NCBI GenBank assembly: GCA_963760285.1
Contig: CAVXCI010000001.1
Location: 2,046,001-2,110,000, forward strand
From: PALSA-278 sp963760285
GTDB lineage: Bacteria; Acidobacteriota; Terriglobia; Acidiferrales; UBA7541
Direction: 5' to 3'
DNA: 64,000 nucleotides
The notes under the pieces were generated by a model. That model worked only from the letters and a program-made list of their open reading frames with translations. It did not search any database and had not been told where the DNA came from. The translations under genes and the position numbers were made by a program. Positions 19,105 to 26,082 of the stretch are shown here, one piece after another. The first letter of the stretch is position 1. Each line of letters begins with the position of its first letter.

Positions 19105-20181
19105 ATGCAAACAGGAATTATTGGACTCCCACAGACAGGAAAGACCAGCCTTTTCCGCGTTTTGACCGGAGTGCGTCTGGATGAACGCGCTGTCCACGGC
19201 GCCACGCACGTGGGCATTGCGCGTGTGCCGGACGCCCGCCTGGTGAAACTGGCGGAAATTTTCCATCCCAGGAAAATCACCTATGCCACGATTGAGTACG
19301 TGGACATCGGTGGCCTGAAGCAGGACCGCGCCAAAGACGCCGCGTCGCTGGTGCCGCTGCGCGAGGCGGACGCGCTGGCACACGTGGTGCGGTTGTTTGA
19401 CGACCCCGCGCTGCCGCACCCCGCCGGGTCCATTGATGCCATGCGGGACATCGAAGGTCTGGACCTGGAGTTGATGCTGAACGACCTGGAGCAGCTGGAG
19501 CGGCGTCTGGAGCGCGTGGAAAAGGACTTGAAGAAAAAGCGCGATACACAAACGGAAGCGGAACACGCGCTGCTGATGCGCTGCAAGACCTCCCTGGAAT
19601 CAGAAAAGCCGCTGCGGGAGATGGAGTTCAAGCCGGAAGAGCTGAAGATGCTTTCCGGATTTCAGTTTTTGACGCAGCGGCCCATGATTTACGTGCTGAA
19701 TTTGGGCGATGACGAGGCCGCGCAGATGGACAGCGTCATCGAGCGGCATCATCTGGAAAAACTGCGCGAGCGGCCAGCCACGGCGATTGTTCCGTTCTGC
19801 GGAAAAATCGAAGCGGAACTGGCCGACTTGGGCGAAGCGGAGTCCAGAGAGATGATGAGCGCGTACGGGCTGACGGAGTCCGGGCGCGACCGCTTGATTC
19901 AAGCCACCTATCAATTGCTGGGACTGCTTTCATTTTTGACCTGCGGCGAGCCGGAATGCCGCGCGTGGACCATTGAGCGCGGGTCCACGGCGCAAAAAGC
20001 GGCGGGCGCGATTCACACCAGCATTGAGCGCGGATTCATCAAAGCCGAAGTGGTGAACTGGGAAGATTTGCTGGCGGCCGGAGAATGGGCGCCGGCGCGC
20101 GAGCGCGGGCAAGTGAGGCTGGAAGGGAAGGAGTACATCGTGCGCGACGGCGATGTAATTCTCTTCCGCCATTCGGGCTGA
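19105..20181 (+). CDS. ychF: Divergent YchF/OLA1-family P-loop NTPase (DUF933 C-terminus)
   Basis: 358 residues. It starts MQTGIIGLPQTGKTSLFRVL, where typical YchF has GLPNVGKSTLF. The switch II region is YVDIGGLKQDRAKDAA (usually VDIAGLVKGASKG). The NxxE base-recognition segment is replaced by VLNLGDDEAA. Residues about 120-180 are a coiled-coil helical domain, and the C-terminal TGS/DUF933 domain is clear (ERGSTAQKAAGAIHTSIERG and VRDGDVILFRHSG). It is therefore a YchF-family protein with an altered nucleotide pocket. YchF proteins bind ribosomes and often prefer ATP. It is followed by a ZIP gene after 6 bp. Confidence 0.82.
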   Translation: MQTGIIGLPQTGKTSLFRVLTGVRLDERAVHGATHVGIARVPDARLVKLAEIFHPRKITYATIEYVDIGGLKQDRAKDAASLVPLREADALAHVVRLFDDPALPHPAGSIDAMRDIEGLDLELMLNDLEQLERRLERVEKDLKKKRDTQTEAEHALLMRCKTSLESEKPLREMEFKPEELKMLSGFQFLTQRPMIYVLNLGDDEAAQMDSVIERHHLEKLRERPATAIVPFCGKIEAELADLGEAESREMMSAYGLTESGRDRLIQATYQLLGLLSFLTCGEPECRAWTIERGSTAQKAAGAIHTSIERGFIKAEVVNWEDLLAAGEWAPARERGQVRLEGKEYIVRDGDVILFRHSG

Positions 20182-20187
20182 GCCGGG

Positions 20188-20937
20188 ATGGACCACTCGT
20201 TCACGCAGCGCGCGCTGCTGGCTCTGGCCCTGGCGTTGACGGCGGCGCTGGCAAACCTGGCCGGCGGGCGGCTGATCACCCATCTCCACTGGCAGCGGAA
20301 ATTCCTGAAATATTTTATCGCGCTGGGCGCGGGGTTCATGCTGGCCACGGCGTTCGTGGAGATGATTCCCGAGTCCCTGCATCTGCGCGGGGACGCGACG
20401 ACGGTTTTCCTTCTGGTGCTGGCCGGATATCTTCTGGTCCATCTGTTTGAACACACCATCGCGCCCCATTTTCATTTCGGTGAGGAAACGCATGAAGGGG
20501 AAATGAAACACGCTCACGCCAGCTGGGCGGCCCTGCTGGGGCTGGCGATTCACACGTTTTTCGACGGCGTGGCCATCGCCTCCGGCGCAATTGTTTCCGT
20601 GAACCTGGGGCTGCTGATTTTCCTGGCTATTTTTCTGCACAAACTGCCGGAAGGTTTTACCGTGTCGTCCATCATGCTGGCCAGCGGGCACAGCCGGCGG
20701 ATTGCCTTCGGCGCGGCCACGCTGCTGGGAGCGGCGACGCTGGCGGGCGCGGGCATGATGCTGGTGGTGCGGGGAGCAGTGGCCGACGCGCTGCCGCTTT
20801 CGGCGGGAGTGACGATTTACGTGGCGGCGTCCGATTTAATCCCCGAAGTGAACAAGGAACCGGCGGCGGGCACGGCGATTGTGGTATTCCTCGGCGCGCT
20901 GGCCATGCTTCTGCTGCGCTCGCTCTTTCGAATGTAA
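20188..20937 (+). CDS. ZIP-family divalent metal transporter
   Basis: 249 residues, about eight membrane spans. The metal site motif in TM4 is HTFFDGVAIASG (HxxxDGxAIG type), and TM5 has FLHKLPEGFTVSSIML (H-x-x-PEG), both diagnostic of the ZIP/GufA group. A His-rich cytosolic loop lies at HTIAPHFHFGEETHEGEMKH (residues about 89-108), as in many zinc importers. Substrate is probably Zn(II) or Fe(II). It follows ychF closely, so the two are probably co-transcribed, and a likely terminator follows. Confidence 0.9.
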   Translation: MDHSFTQRALLALALALTAALANLAGGRLITHLHWQRKFLKYFIALGAGFMLATAFVEMIPESLHLRGDATTVFLLVLAGYLLVHLFEHTIAPHFHFGEETHEGEMKHAHASWAALLGLAIHTFFDGVAIASGAIVSVNLGLLIFLAIFLHKLPEGFTVSSIMLASGHSRRIAFGAATLLGAATLAGAGMMLVVRGAVADALPLSAGVTIYVAASDLIPEVNKEPAAGTAIVVFLGALAMLLLRSLFRM

Positions 20938-20953
20938 ACCTCCGACAACTTGT

Positions 20954-20996
20954 GGGGAGTGAAACCCCGCCGCGCGGTCGCGCGAATTTATTTTTG
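20954..20996 (+). terminator. Likely Rho-independent terminator after the ZIP gene
   Basis: Two short hairpins in tandem: GGGG-7-CCCC (20954-20968) and CGCGC-GGTC-GCGCG (20971-20984). They are followed by AATTTATTTTTG. The T-rich part overlaps the end of the convergent glycosyltransferase gene. Confidence 0.45.
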
Positions 20997-21764
20997 TGGT
21001 GGGAGCGCCTTCAGCTTCTGGTATTTTCTGTGGACGTAGTGTGCGGCGGCGCGGGCAATACAGAATCCGGCGTAGCCATCCAGGAATCCCAGCTTAAGAA
21101 AATAGGTTTGTAGGAACGTGAACGGCGGCGCCAGCCACAGACCCGCGACAGAAGCGCGGCGTCCGCGCATAGCCATTTCGCGCGCGGCGAGACCGGTGTA
21201 AGTTTCCGTGCGTTTGTACTGTTCGGCAATTGATTGCCACGTGTAATGGAGAATTTCCCCGGGCAGCGTGCTCACCGGCCCATCCACGGTGACGGATTCA
21301 TGGACATAATCGCCGCGCCATGCGCCGTGGCGGCGATGGTAGAGACGGATCTTCCAGTCGGGATACCAGCCGGAGTGCCCAATCCAGCGTCCCATGTAAA
21401 AAGCGCGGCGAGGCCAGCGATAGCCGACGGGCAAGATTTCGCCCCCGGTTGATTCGGTTTCGGAAAAAGACTCCTTCCACTGCTGCAAGGCGGCCTGCGC
21501 CCGTGGATTCATCTCTTCGTCAGCGTCCAGGCTCAGAATCCAGTCATGGGTGGCCTGCGAAGCGGCGAAATTCTTCTGCGCGGCATAGCCGGGCCACGGA
21601 TTGTGCAGGACGCGGGCCCCTTCTGTGGTTGCAATCCGGCATGTATCATCGGTAGAGCCAGAATCCACTACGATGACTTCGTCGGCGGCTGACAGGGAGC
21701 GGATCGCACGGGCGATTGTTTCTTGCTCGTTGAGGGTGACAATGGTGGCTGATAAAATAGGCAT
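20988..21764 (-). CDS. Family 2 glycosyltransferase (WaaE/KdtX-like)
   Basis: 258 residues, GT-A fold. It opens MPILSATIVTLNEQETIARA. Nucleotide-sugar and metal sites are EVIVVDSGSTDDT and WILSLDADEEM (DxD). The later block DWKIRLYHRRHGAWRGDYVH, followed by ES, matches the LPS core glucosyltransferase subfamily. A hydrophobic or amphipathic C-terminal segment (LAPPFTFLQTYFLKLGFLDG) probably contacts the membrane. Likely role: sugar addition to a surface polysaccharide or LPS core. It is not part of an obvious glycan cluster here. Confidence 0.85.
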   Translation of the reverse strand: MPILSATIVTLNEQETIARAIRSLSAADEVIVVDSGSTDDTCRIATTEGARVLHNPWPGYAAQKNFAASQATHDWILSLDADEEMNPRAQAALQQWKESFSETESTGGEILPVGYRWPRRAFYMGRWIGHSGWYPDWKIRLYHRRHGAWRGDYVHESVTVDGPVSTLPGEILHYTWQSIAEQYKRTETYTGLAAREMAMRGRRASVAGLWLAPPFTFLQTYFLKLGFLDGYAGFCIARAAAHYVHRKYQKLKALPPQK

Positions 21765-21992
21765 GGCAGGCGTTAGCTTGCGGGAGATGAAACTTTCCCA
21801 TGCGCCGCGGGTTGATTCTAAGTGCCAATGGCTGAAAAACCTAGCGCTGGCTGGCTACCCAAATCCGGCCGAAGCCGGGGCGAAGTGGTGCTATTCCCAA
21901 AGCCGCCTCGGCTCCCGGCTGCGCGGCGAAAAAGCAGCCTCGCCGCCGCGCAACTTTATGGTGCGCCAAGTGTTAGATACAATGTGTTGGTG

Positions 21993-22595
21993 ATGGTGAG
22001 GTCAGACGTCCAACTGATGCTGGACGTGAAGGCCGGCGACGAGTCGTCATTCGACGAGCTTTTGCAACGTTACCGGACGCACGTGGTGAACTTTCTCCAG
22101 CGCATGGTGCGCGATCAGGGCACGGCGGAAGATCTTGCGCAGGAGGTATTTCTCCGCGTTTATAATGCGCGGAACAAATACACCCCCAGCGCGAAATTCA
22201 CCACATGGCTTTTCCGCATCGCCAGCAACCTGGCGCTGAATTCACTGCGCGACGGGCGGCACCGGCAGAAGGAGATTTCTCTGGATGCCTCGCCGGAAGA
22301 AGATAGTTACGCCCTGGATGTTCCTTCGCGCGAGCCGCGTGTTGACGAGCGCCTGATGGAACGCGACCGGGCCAATTCGATTCGTATGGCTATCGAGCGT
22401 TTGCCGGAAAAGCAGCGGGCCGCGGTGCTGATGCATAAGTATCAGGAAATGGAATATGTGGACATTGCGGAAGCGCTGGATTGTTCGGAGAGCGCGCTGA
22501 AGTCGCTGCTCTTCCGCGCTTATGAGACTTTAAGGGTAGAACTGGCGCCAATGATTGGTGCTCCGGCGGCGATGCGCGCCGGTGGGGGTAAATAA
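21993..22595 (+). CDS. ECF sigma factor (SigE/RpoE-like)
   Basis: 200 residues from ATG 21993. Region 2 is DESSFDELLQRYRTHVVNFL, then DLAQEVFLRVYNARNKYTPS and FTTWLFRIASNLALNSLRD (core and -10 binding). Region 4 is IERLPEKQRAAVLMHKYQEM followed by YVDIAEALDCSESALKSLLF (helix-turn-helix). The frame is open back to 21822, but the upstream codons have no sigma-like content. Its stop is one base from the start of a zinc anti-sigma factor gene, so the pair is a regulatory module, and the third gene (DUF3106) is its likely output or partner. Confidence 0.92.
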   Translation: MVRSDVQLMLDVKAGDESSFDELLQRYRTHVVNFLQRMVRDQGTAEDLAQEVFLRVYNARNKYTPSAKFTTWLFRIASNLALNSLRDGRHRQKEISLDASPEEDSYALDVPSREPRVDERLMERDRANSIRMAIERLPEKQRAAVLMHKYQEMEYVDIAEALDCSESALKSLLFRAYETLRVELAPMIGAPAAMRAGGGK

Positions 22596-22596
22596 C

Positions 22597-23082
22597 ATGC
22601 GTTGTGAAGAACTGTCGTCTGAATGGCTGTCTTATATGGACGGGCGGGCTACGTCCGCCGAACGGAAACGGCTGGAGGGTCATTTTCTGGAATGCGCCGC
22701 CTGCCACAGCCGCGCGGAGGAGTATCACCAGCTATGGAGCGTGCTGGCGGAGGCTCCCGTGACGGAGCCGTCGCTGGGCTTCAATGCACGCGTGCGCGCG
22801 CGCATTGCCAGCCAGCGCCAGCCGCATTTCTGGGACTGGATGGTGCCTTCGCGGCGTTTGGCGTTTGCCATGGCGCTGCTGATGGCGCTATCGGTGTGGT
22901 TCGCGCGCGTGCCGGGAGACGTTACTACCGCGCAAAGTGACCAAGAATTCCTGATGATTCGCGACCTGCACGTGCTGGAGAATTATGACGTCCTGAAAGA
23001 CTTCAGCGCGCTCTCCGAGCTTCCGCCCGCATCGCCGGCCGATCAGCCTGCCCAGGTGGCGCCGGACGGCCAGACAATGTAG
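22597..23082 (+). CDS. Anti-sigma factor with zinc-finger (ZAS) domain
   Basis: 161 residues. The N-terminus MRCEELSSEWLSYMDGR followed by HFLECAACHSRAEEY gives the His-x3-Cys-x2-Cys ZAS motif that clamps the cognate ECF sigma factor. A membrane span follows at residues about 88-105 (RLAFAMALLMALSVWFARV). The outside part includes LMIRDLHVLENYDVLKDFSAL, a stretch often seen in Acidobacteriota anti-sigma proteins of this type, then a Pro/Ala-rich tail. The signal that releases the sigma factor is unknown. Confidence 0.88.
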   Translation: MRCEELSSEWLSYMDGRATSAERKRLEGHFLECAACHSRAEEYHQLWSVLAEAPVTEPSLGFNARVRARIASQRQPHFWDWMVPSRRLAFAMALLMALSVWFARVPGDVTTAQSDQEFLMIRDLHVLENYDVLKDFSALSELPPASPADQPAQVAPDGQTM

Positions 23083-23127
23083 GGTGTGTTGAAGAGCGGT
23101 TTTTGGGAAGTCGTCAAAACGAATTTC

Positions 23128-23775
23128 ATGATTCATAAGAAGCTCAATTCGGTGCTGTCTGCCTTGTTGTTGGGGACCATCCTGCTGATGGGTCCGGCGA
23201 TGGGGCGGCAGACGGCCTATGCCGGTCCACGGAACGCCGCGCAGGGACGCAAGGGCGGCGCGTCGGCGCATAAAAACGAATCCAAGAACGACAATGGCGA
23301 TGCCAGGACTTCCGCCGAAAATCTTCCGCCGCAGTGGGTGAACCACCTGCAGGAGATGTCACCGGAAGACCAGGAACGCTTCCTGAAAAACAACGAGCGC
23401 TTTCGCAAGCTTCCCCCGCAGCAGCAGGCGCAGATTCGCCAGCGGCTGCGTTACTGGAATGGGCTGAGCCCGGACGAGAAACAGGCGCTGCGCGACCGCC
23501 AGCGGGTGTGGGAACAGTTGACTCCGGAACAGCGTGAATATGCGCAGCGCGAAATTCTGCCCAAGTGGCAGAAGTTGCCTGACGAGCGCAAGCAGATGGT
23601 TCTTTCGCGCATGCGCACATTGAGCGGATTGAACGAAACAGACCGCGCGGCCAAGCTGAACGATCCGAATTTCATGCGCGGCCTTACTCCCGAAGAGCAG
23701 GACATGCTGAAGAATTTGAATTCGCTGCGCGGCGGTCCCGCTGAAGCGGCGCCGCTGGCCGTTCCCAACCAGTAG
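23128..23775 (+). CDS. Secreted DUF3106 protein with tandem 18-residue repeats
   Basis: 215 residues from ATG 23128. A signal peptide is visible (MIHKKLNSVLSALLLGTILL, ending near AYA). The frame is also open from GTG 23086, but a start there would put 14 residues ahead of the signal peptide. From about residue 84 the protein is made of consecutive 18-19-residue helical units each starting L/M-(S/T/P)-P: MSPEDQERFLKNNERFRK, LPPQQQAQIRQRLRYWNG, LSPDEKQALRDRQRVWEQ, LTPEQREYAQREILPKWQK, LPDERKQMVLSRMRTLSG, LNETDRAAKLNDPNFMRG, LTPEEQDMLKNLNSLRG. Its resemblance to Spy/CpxP-like helical periplasmic chaperones is only at the level of pattern. It is third in the sigma/anti-sigma module, 45 bases after the anti-sigma stop. 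Confidence 0.8.
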   Translation: MIHKKLNSVLSALLLGTILLMGPAMGRQTAYAGPRNAAQGRKGGASAHKNESKNDNGDARTSAENLPPQWVNHLQEMSPEDQERFLKNNERFRKLPPQQQAQIRQRLRYWNGLSPDEKQALRDRQRVWEQLTPEQREYAQREILPKWQKLPDERKQMVLSRMRTLSGLNETDRAAKLNDPNFMRGLTPEEQDMLKNLNSLRGGPAEAAPLAVPNQ

Positions 23776-24058
23776 TCTCTCCCCCAGTACGGCCCACGCG
23801 GAAAGTTCGCACCCTTGATTTTTCACCAGGAATCCACTCGCAATTAAATACCTGTTCATGTTTCCGTCCGTGCCGAAGGGTCACGTAGCGGGGAATCGCG
23901 TGCAATTGGAAACCTGATTGGCGGCGCGAGCCTCCGTGGTGATGTGCGCGGAAGGAACACCGCTGGCGGGAATGCGCATGCCCGAAAAACGCAGGAAAGC
24001 GTGCCACTATATCTAGCTGTTTCCAGCTGCACGCACCACAAAATGTAGTGTGTGCCGC

Positions 24059-24106
24059 GAAGGCGCGCCGCAATGAATCACGCAGCGCCTTCCGCCGTGT
24101 TTTTTT
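24059..24106 (+). terminator. Possible terminator in the gap before the dcw cluster
   Basis: GAAGGCGC (24059-24066) can pair with GCGCCTTC (24085-24092) around an 18-base loop, with seven T residues at 24100-24106. The T-run is seven bases from the stem, so it is not ideal. The rest of the 353-base gap 23776-24128 shows no coding signal. Confidence 0.4.
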
Positions 24107-24128
24107 CGCGGCAATGTCTTCTTTTCCC

Positions 24129-24156
24129 TTGACAAGCATTCCTTCCTGTTTACAAT
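24129..24156 (+). promoter_or_regulatory. Strong sigma-70-like promoter of the dcw cluster
   Basis: A perfect TTGACA (24129-24134) and TACAAT (24151-24156) are separated by 16 bases, 115 bases upstream of mraZ. It is the best promoter match I found in the window, and the mraZ operator-like boxes begin 12 bases downstream of the -10. Confidence 0.65.
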
Positions 24157-24167
24157 GAGGGCACAAA

Positions 24168-24235
24168 GTGGGAAATTTTAGAATGTAGTGGGAAGTTAGT
24201 TTGAAGCAGTGGAACGCGGTGTAAGGCTGTGGGAG
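24168..24235 (+). promoter_or_regulatory. Probable MraZ operator: four GTGGRA boxes at 20-21-bp steps
   Basis: GTGGGAA (24168-24174), GTGGGAA (24188-24194), GTGGAA (24209-24214) and GTGGGAG (24229-24235) recur on one strand at steps of 20, 21 and 20 bp between the promoter and mraZ. MraZ proteins are known to bind repeated TGGG(A/N)-type boxes upstream of their own gene. Here the step is about two helical turns, so all boxes face the same side of DNA. Binding is inferred. Confidence 0.6.
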
Positions 24236-24270
24236 AAGCTGCTCTTTGGCGAAAAAGAGCGGCAATCCAA

Positions 24271-24705
24271 ATGCGCGGTAACTTTCAGGCAACTGTGGAT
24301 GACAAAGGGCGGCTGAAGATCCCCGCCGATTTTCTGGCGGAACTGCGCAAGTACGGGCGCCGTTTTTTTGTCACCAGCGAGTCCGGGGTATTCGGCTTGA
24401 TCTACCCAATTAAGGAATGGCAGGGGATCGAGAAGAAACTGGTTTCGCTTTCCACGCACAACCGCGCCAAGCAGAAATTTCTGGACCGCACCAACTACTT
24501 CGGGCAGGAAATGGAACTGGACGGGCAGGGACGGCTGCTGTTGCCGCCGGTGTTGCGGGAAGCCGCCGCGCTGGAAGGAGCCGTGGACGTGCTGGGAAAC
24601 CTGAACAGCCTGCGCGTCTGGAACCACTCGCGGTTCATGGAATACCTGAAGGCCAGCGAGATGACCGCGGAAGACGACCAGATTCTGGACGCGCTGGGTA
24701 TCTAA
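24271..24705 (+). CDS. mraZ: Transcriptional regulator MraZ
   Basis: 144 residues with two SpoVT-AbrB-like halves: MRGNFQATVDDKGRLKIPAD at the N-terminus and MELDGQGRLLLPPVLREAA in the second half, each with the D-x-(K/Q)-GR-L-x-(I/L)-P motif. MraZ forms a ring-shaped DNA-binding oligomer that represses the dcw operon. ATG 24271 is the family start; the frame is open 42 bases further upstream, across the last GTGGGAG box. It is the first gene of the cluster, and rsmH follows after five bases. Confidence 0.93.
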   Translation: MRGNFQATVDDKGRLKIPADFLAELRKYGRRFFVTSESGVFGLIYPIKEWQGIEKKLVSLSTHNRAKQKFLDRTNYFGQEMELDGQGRLLLPPVLREAAALEGAVDVLGNLNSLRVWNHSRFMEYLKASEMTAEDDQILDALGI

Positions 24706-24709
24706 AGGT

Positions 24710-25621
24710 TTGAACCTGCTGCATACGCCGGTGATGGCCGGCGAGGTGGTTGGAGGGCTGAACATTCAGCCAGACGGAATTTATGTTGATGCCACCCTTG
24801 GAGCCGCGGGACATGCAGTGGAAATTGCCAGTCGGCTCACGAATGGGCGGTTGGTGGGGCTGGATCGCGACCCGCGGGCCATCGAAGCGGCGCGCGAGCG
24901 GCTGCAAGGTTTGGAAGAAAAGGTGACGCTGGTGCAGGCAAGTTTCTCGCAAATCGGCGAAGTGCAACGGGAGCTGGGGCTTCCGCTGTTCAGCGGAGTG
25001 CTGGCCGATCTGGGCGTTTCCAGCATGCAGCTGGACCGCGCCGAGCGGGGATTCGCCATTCGCCTGCCGGGGCCGCTGGATATGCGCATGAACCCGGCGG
25101 AAGAGCAGACAGCGGAAGAGATTGTGAACACGTGGCCGGAGAAGGAACTGGCCAATCTCCTCTACGAAAAAGGCGAGGAGAGAGATTCACGAAGGATCGC
25201 CAGAGCAATTGTCCGGGCGCGGCCCATCCGCGATACCGGACATCTGGCAACGGTTGTGGCAGGGGCCCGCAAAGACAGGGGAAGGCAGAGACTGCATCCC
25301 GCGACAAAAACGTTTCTGGCGCTGCGGATTGCGGTGAATCGAGAAGAGGAGGAACTCGAGCAGTTTCTCGCGCGGACCCCTGCCACTTTAGCTTCTGGCG
25401 GACGGTGGGTGGTGCTGAGCTACCACTCACTGGAAGACCGCGCCGTCAAACAGGCCTTTAAGCGCGAAGCGCAGGCCGGACGGCTGAACATTCTTACCCG
25501 GAAAGTGGTGCAGCCGGGAGAAGAGGAAGTGAGCACGAATCCTCGCGCGCGGAGCGCCCGGCTGCGCGTGGCGGAGAGGACGGACACAACAGGGGCGGAA
25601 GGCGCGGAACAATATGACTGA
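24710..25621 (+). CDS. rsmH: 16S rRNA (cytosine1402-N4)-methyltransferase
   Basis: 303 residues. It starts at TTG 24710 (LNLLHTPVMAGEVVGGLNIQ) with AAAGG directly before it. The SAM site is YVDATLGAAGHAVEIASRL, with GLDRDPRAIEAARERL. The RsmH-specific GVLADLGVSSMQLDRAERGF and WVVLSYHSLEDRAVKQAFKR are present. It methylates C1402 of 16S rRNA. The stop is 8 bases inside ftsL, as usual in dcw clusters. Confidence 0.95.
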   Translation: MNLLHTPVMAGEVVGGLNIQPDGIYVDATLGAAGHAVEIASRLTNGRLVGLDRDPRAIEAARERLQGLEEKVTLVQASFSQIGEVQRELGLPLFSGVLADLGVSSMQLDRAERGFAIRLPGPLDMRMNPAEEQTAEEIVNTWPEKELANLLYEKGEERDSRRIARAIVRARPIRDTGHLATVVAGARKDRGRQRLHPATKTFLALRIAVNREEEELEQFLARTPATLASGGRWVVLSYHSLEDRAVKQAFKREAQAGRLNILTRKVVQPGEEEVSTNPRARSARLRVAERTDTTGAEGAEQYD

Positions 25622-26003
25622 ATTCGTAACCGTCAAACAGATTGATAACTCGCGCCTGATCCGCGCGGTCCCGCCGGGTCGCACGCGCGATTGCCTGCGG
25701 CGCGCCGCCTGGGGCGCGGTGCTGGCAATTTTCTGCCTGTTCTATGCCTGGCAGCACTTTCAATGCATCCAGACGCGCAGTGACCTGGAGGGCTTGCAGA
25801 ATCTGCGCGCCCAGGCGGAGGAGCGCAACCAGGAGTTGCGCATCGAAATGTCGCAATTGCGTTCGCCGATGCGCATTGACGCCATTGCCCGCCAGCAACT
25901 GGGGCTGACGATTCCGCTGCCGGGCCAGGTGGCTCCGGCCTCCGCGGCAAGCGATTCCGTCCTGGCGCAGATGCACAACGTATCCGCTTCCAACCGGCCG
26001 TAA
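25614..26003 (+). CDS. ftsL: FtsL-like cell division protein
   Basis: 129 residues. A short cytosolic basic N-terminus is followed by one membrane span (AAWGAVLAIFCLFYAWQHF, residues about 31-50). A coiled-coil-prone helix comes next (LEGLQNLRAQAEERNQELRI, residues about 59-78), and then PMRIDAIARQQLGL, the FtsL/DivIC RxxxiAxxxLGL ending. An Ala/Pro-rich tail follows. FtsL bridges FtsQ/FtsB and FtsWI at the septum. Identification rests on topology, the LGL motif and position between rsmH and ftsI. Confidence 0.8.
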   Translation: MTEFVTVKQIDNSRLIRAVPPGRTRDCLRRAAWGAVLAIFCLFYAWQHFQCIQTRSDLEGLQNLRAQAEERNQELRIEMSQLRSPMRIDAIARQQLGLTIPLPGQVAPASAASDSVLAQMHNVSASNRP

Positions 26004-26082
26004 TGCACATCCGCCGCGGGGTTTGAGGCGTTGCCTCCGCCACGGGAAACGAGGAGACACCTGACCTGAAAGGCCAGAGCCC

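Noticed and set aside
23684..24292. Minus-strand open frame across the gap before mraZ
   Set aside because: It overlaps the DUF3106 gene end, the promoter and the operator boxes, and shows no protein-like conservation pattern.
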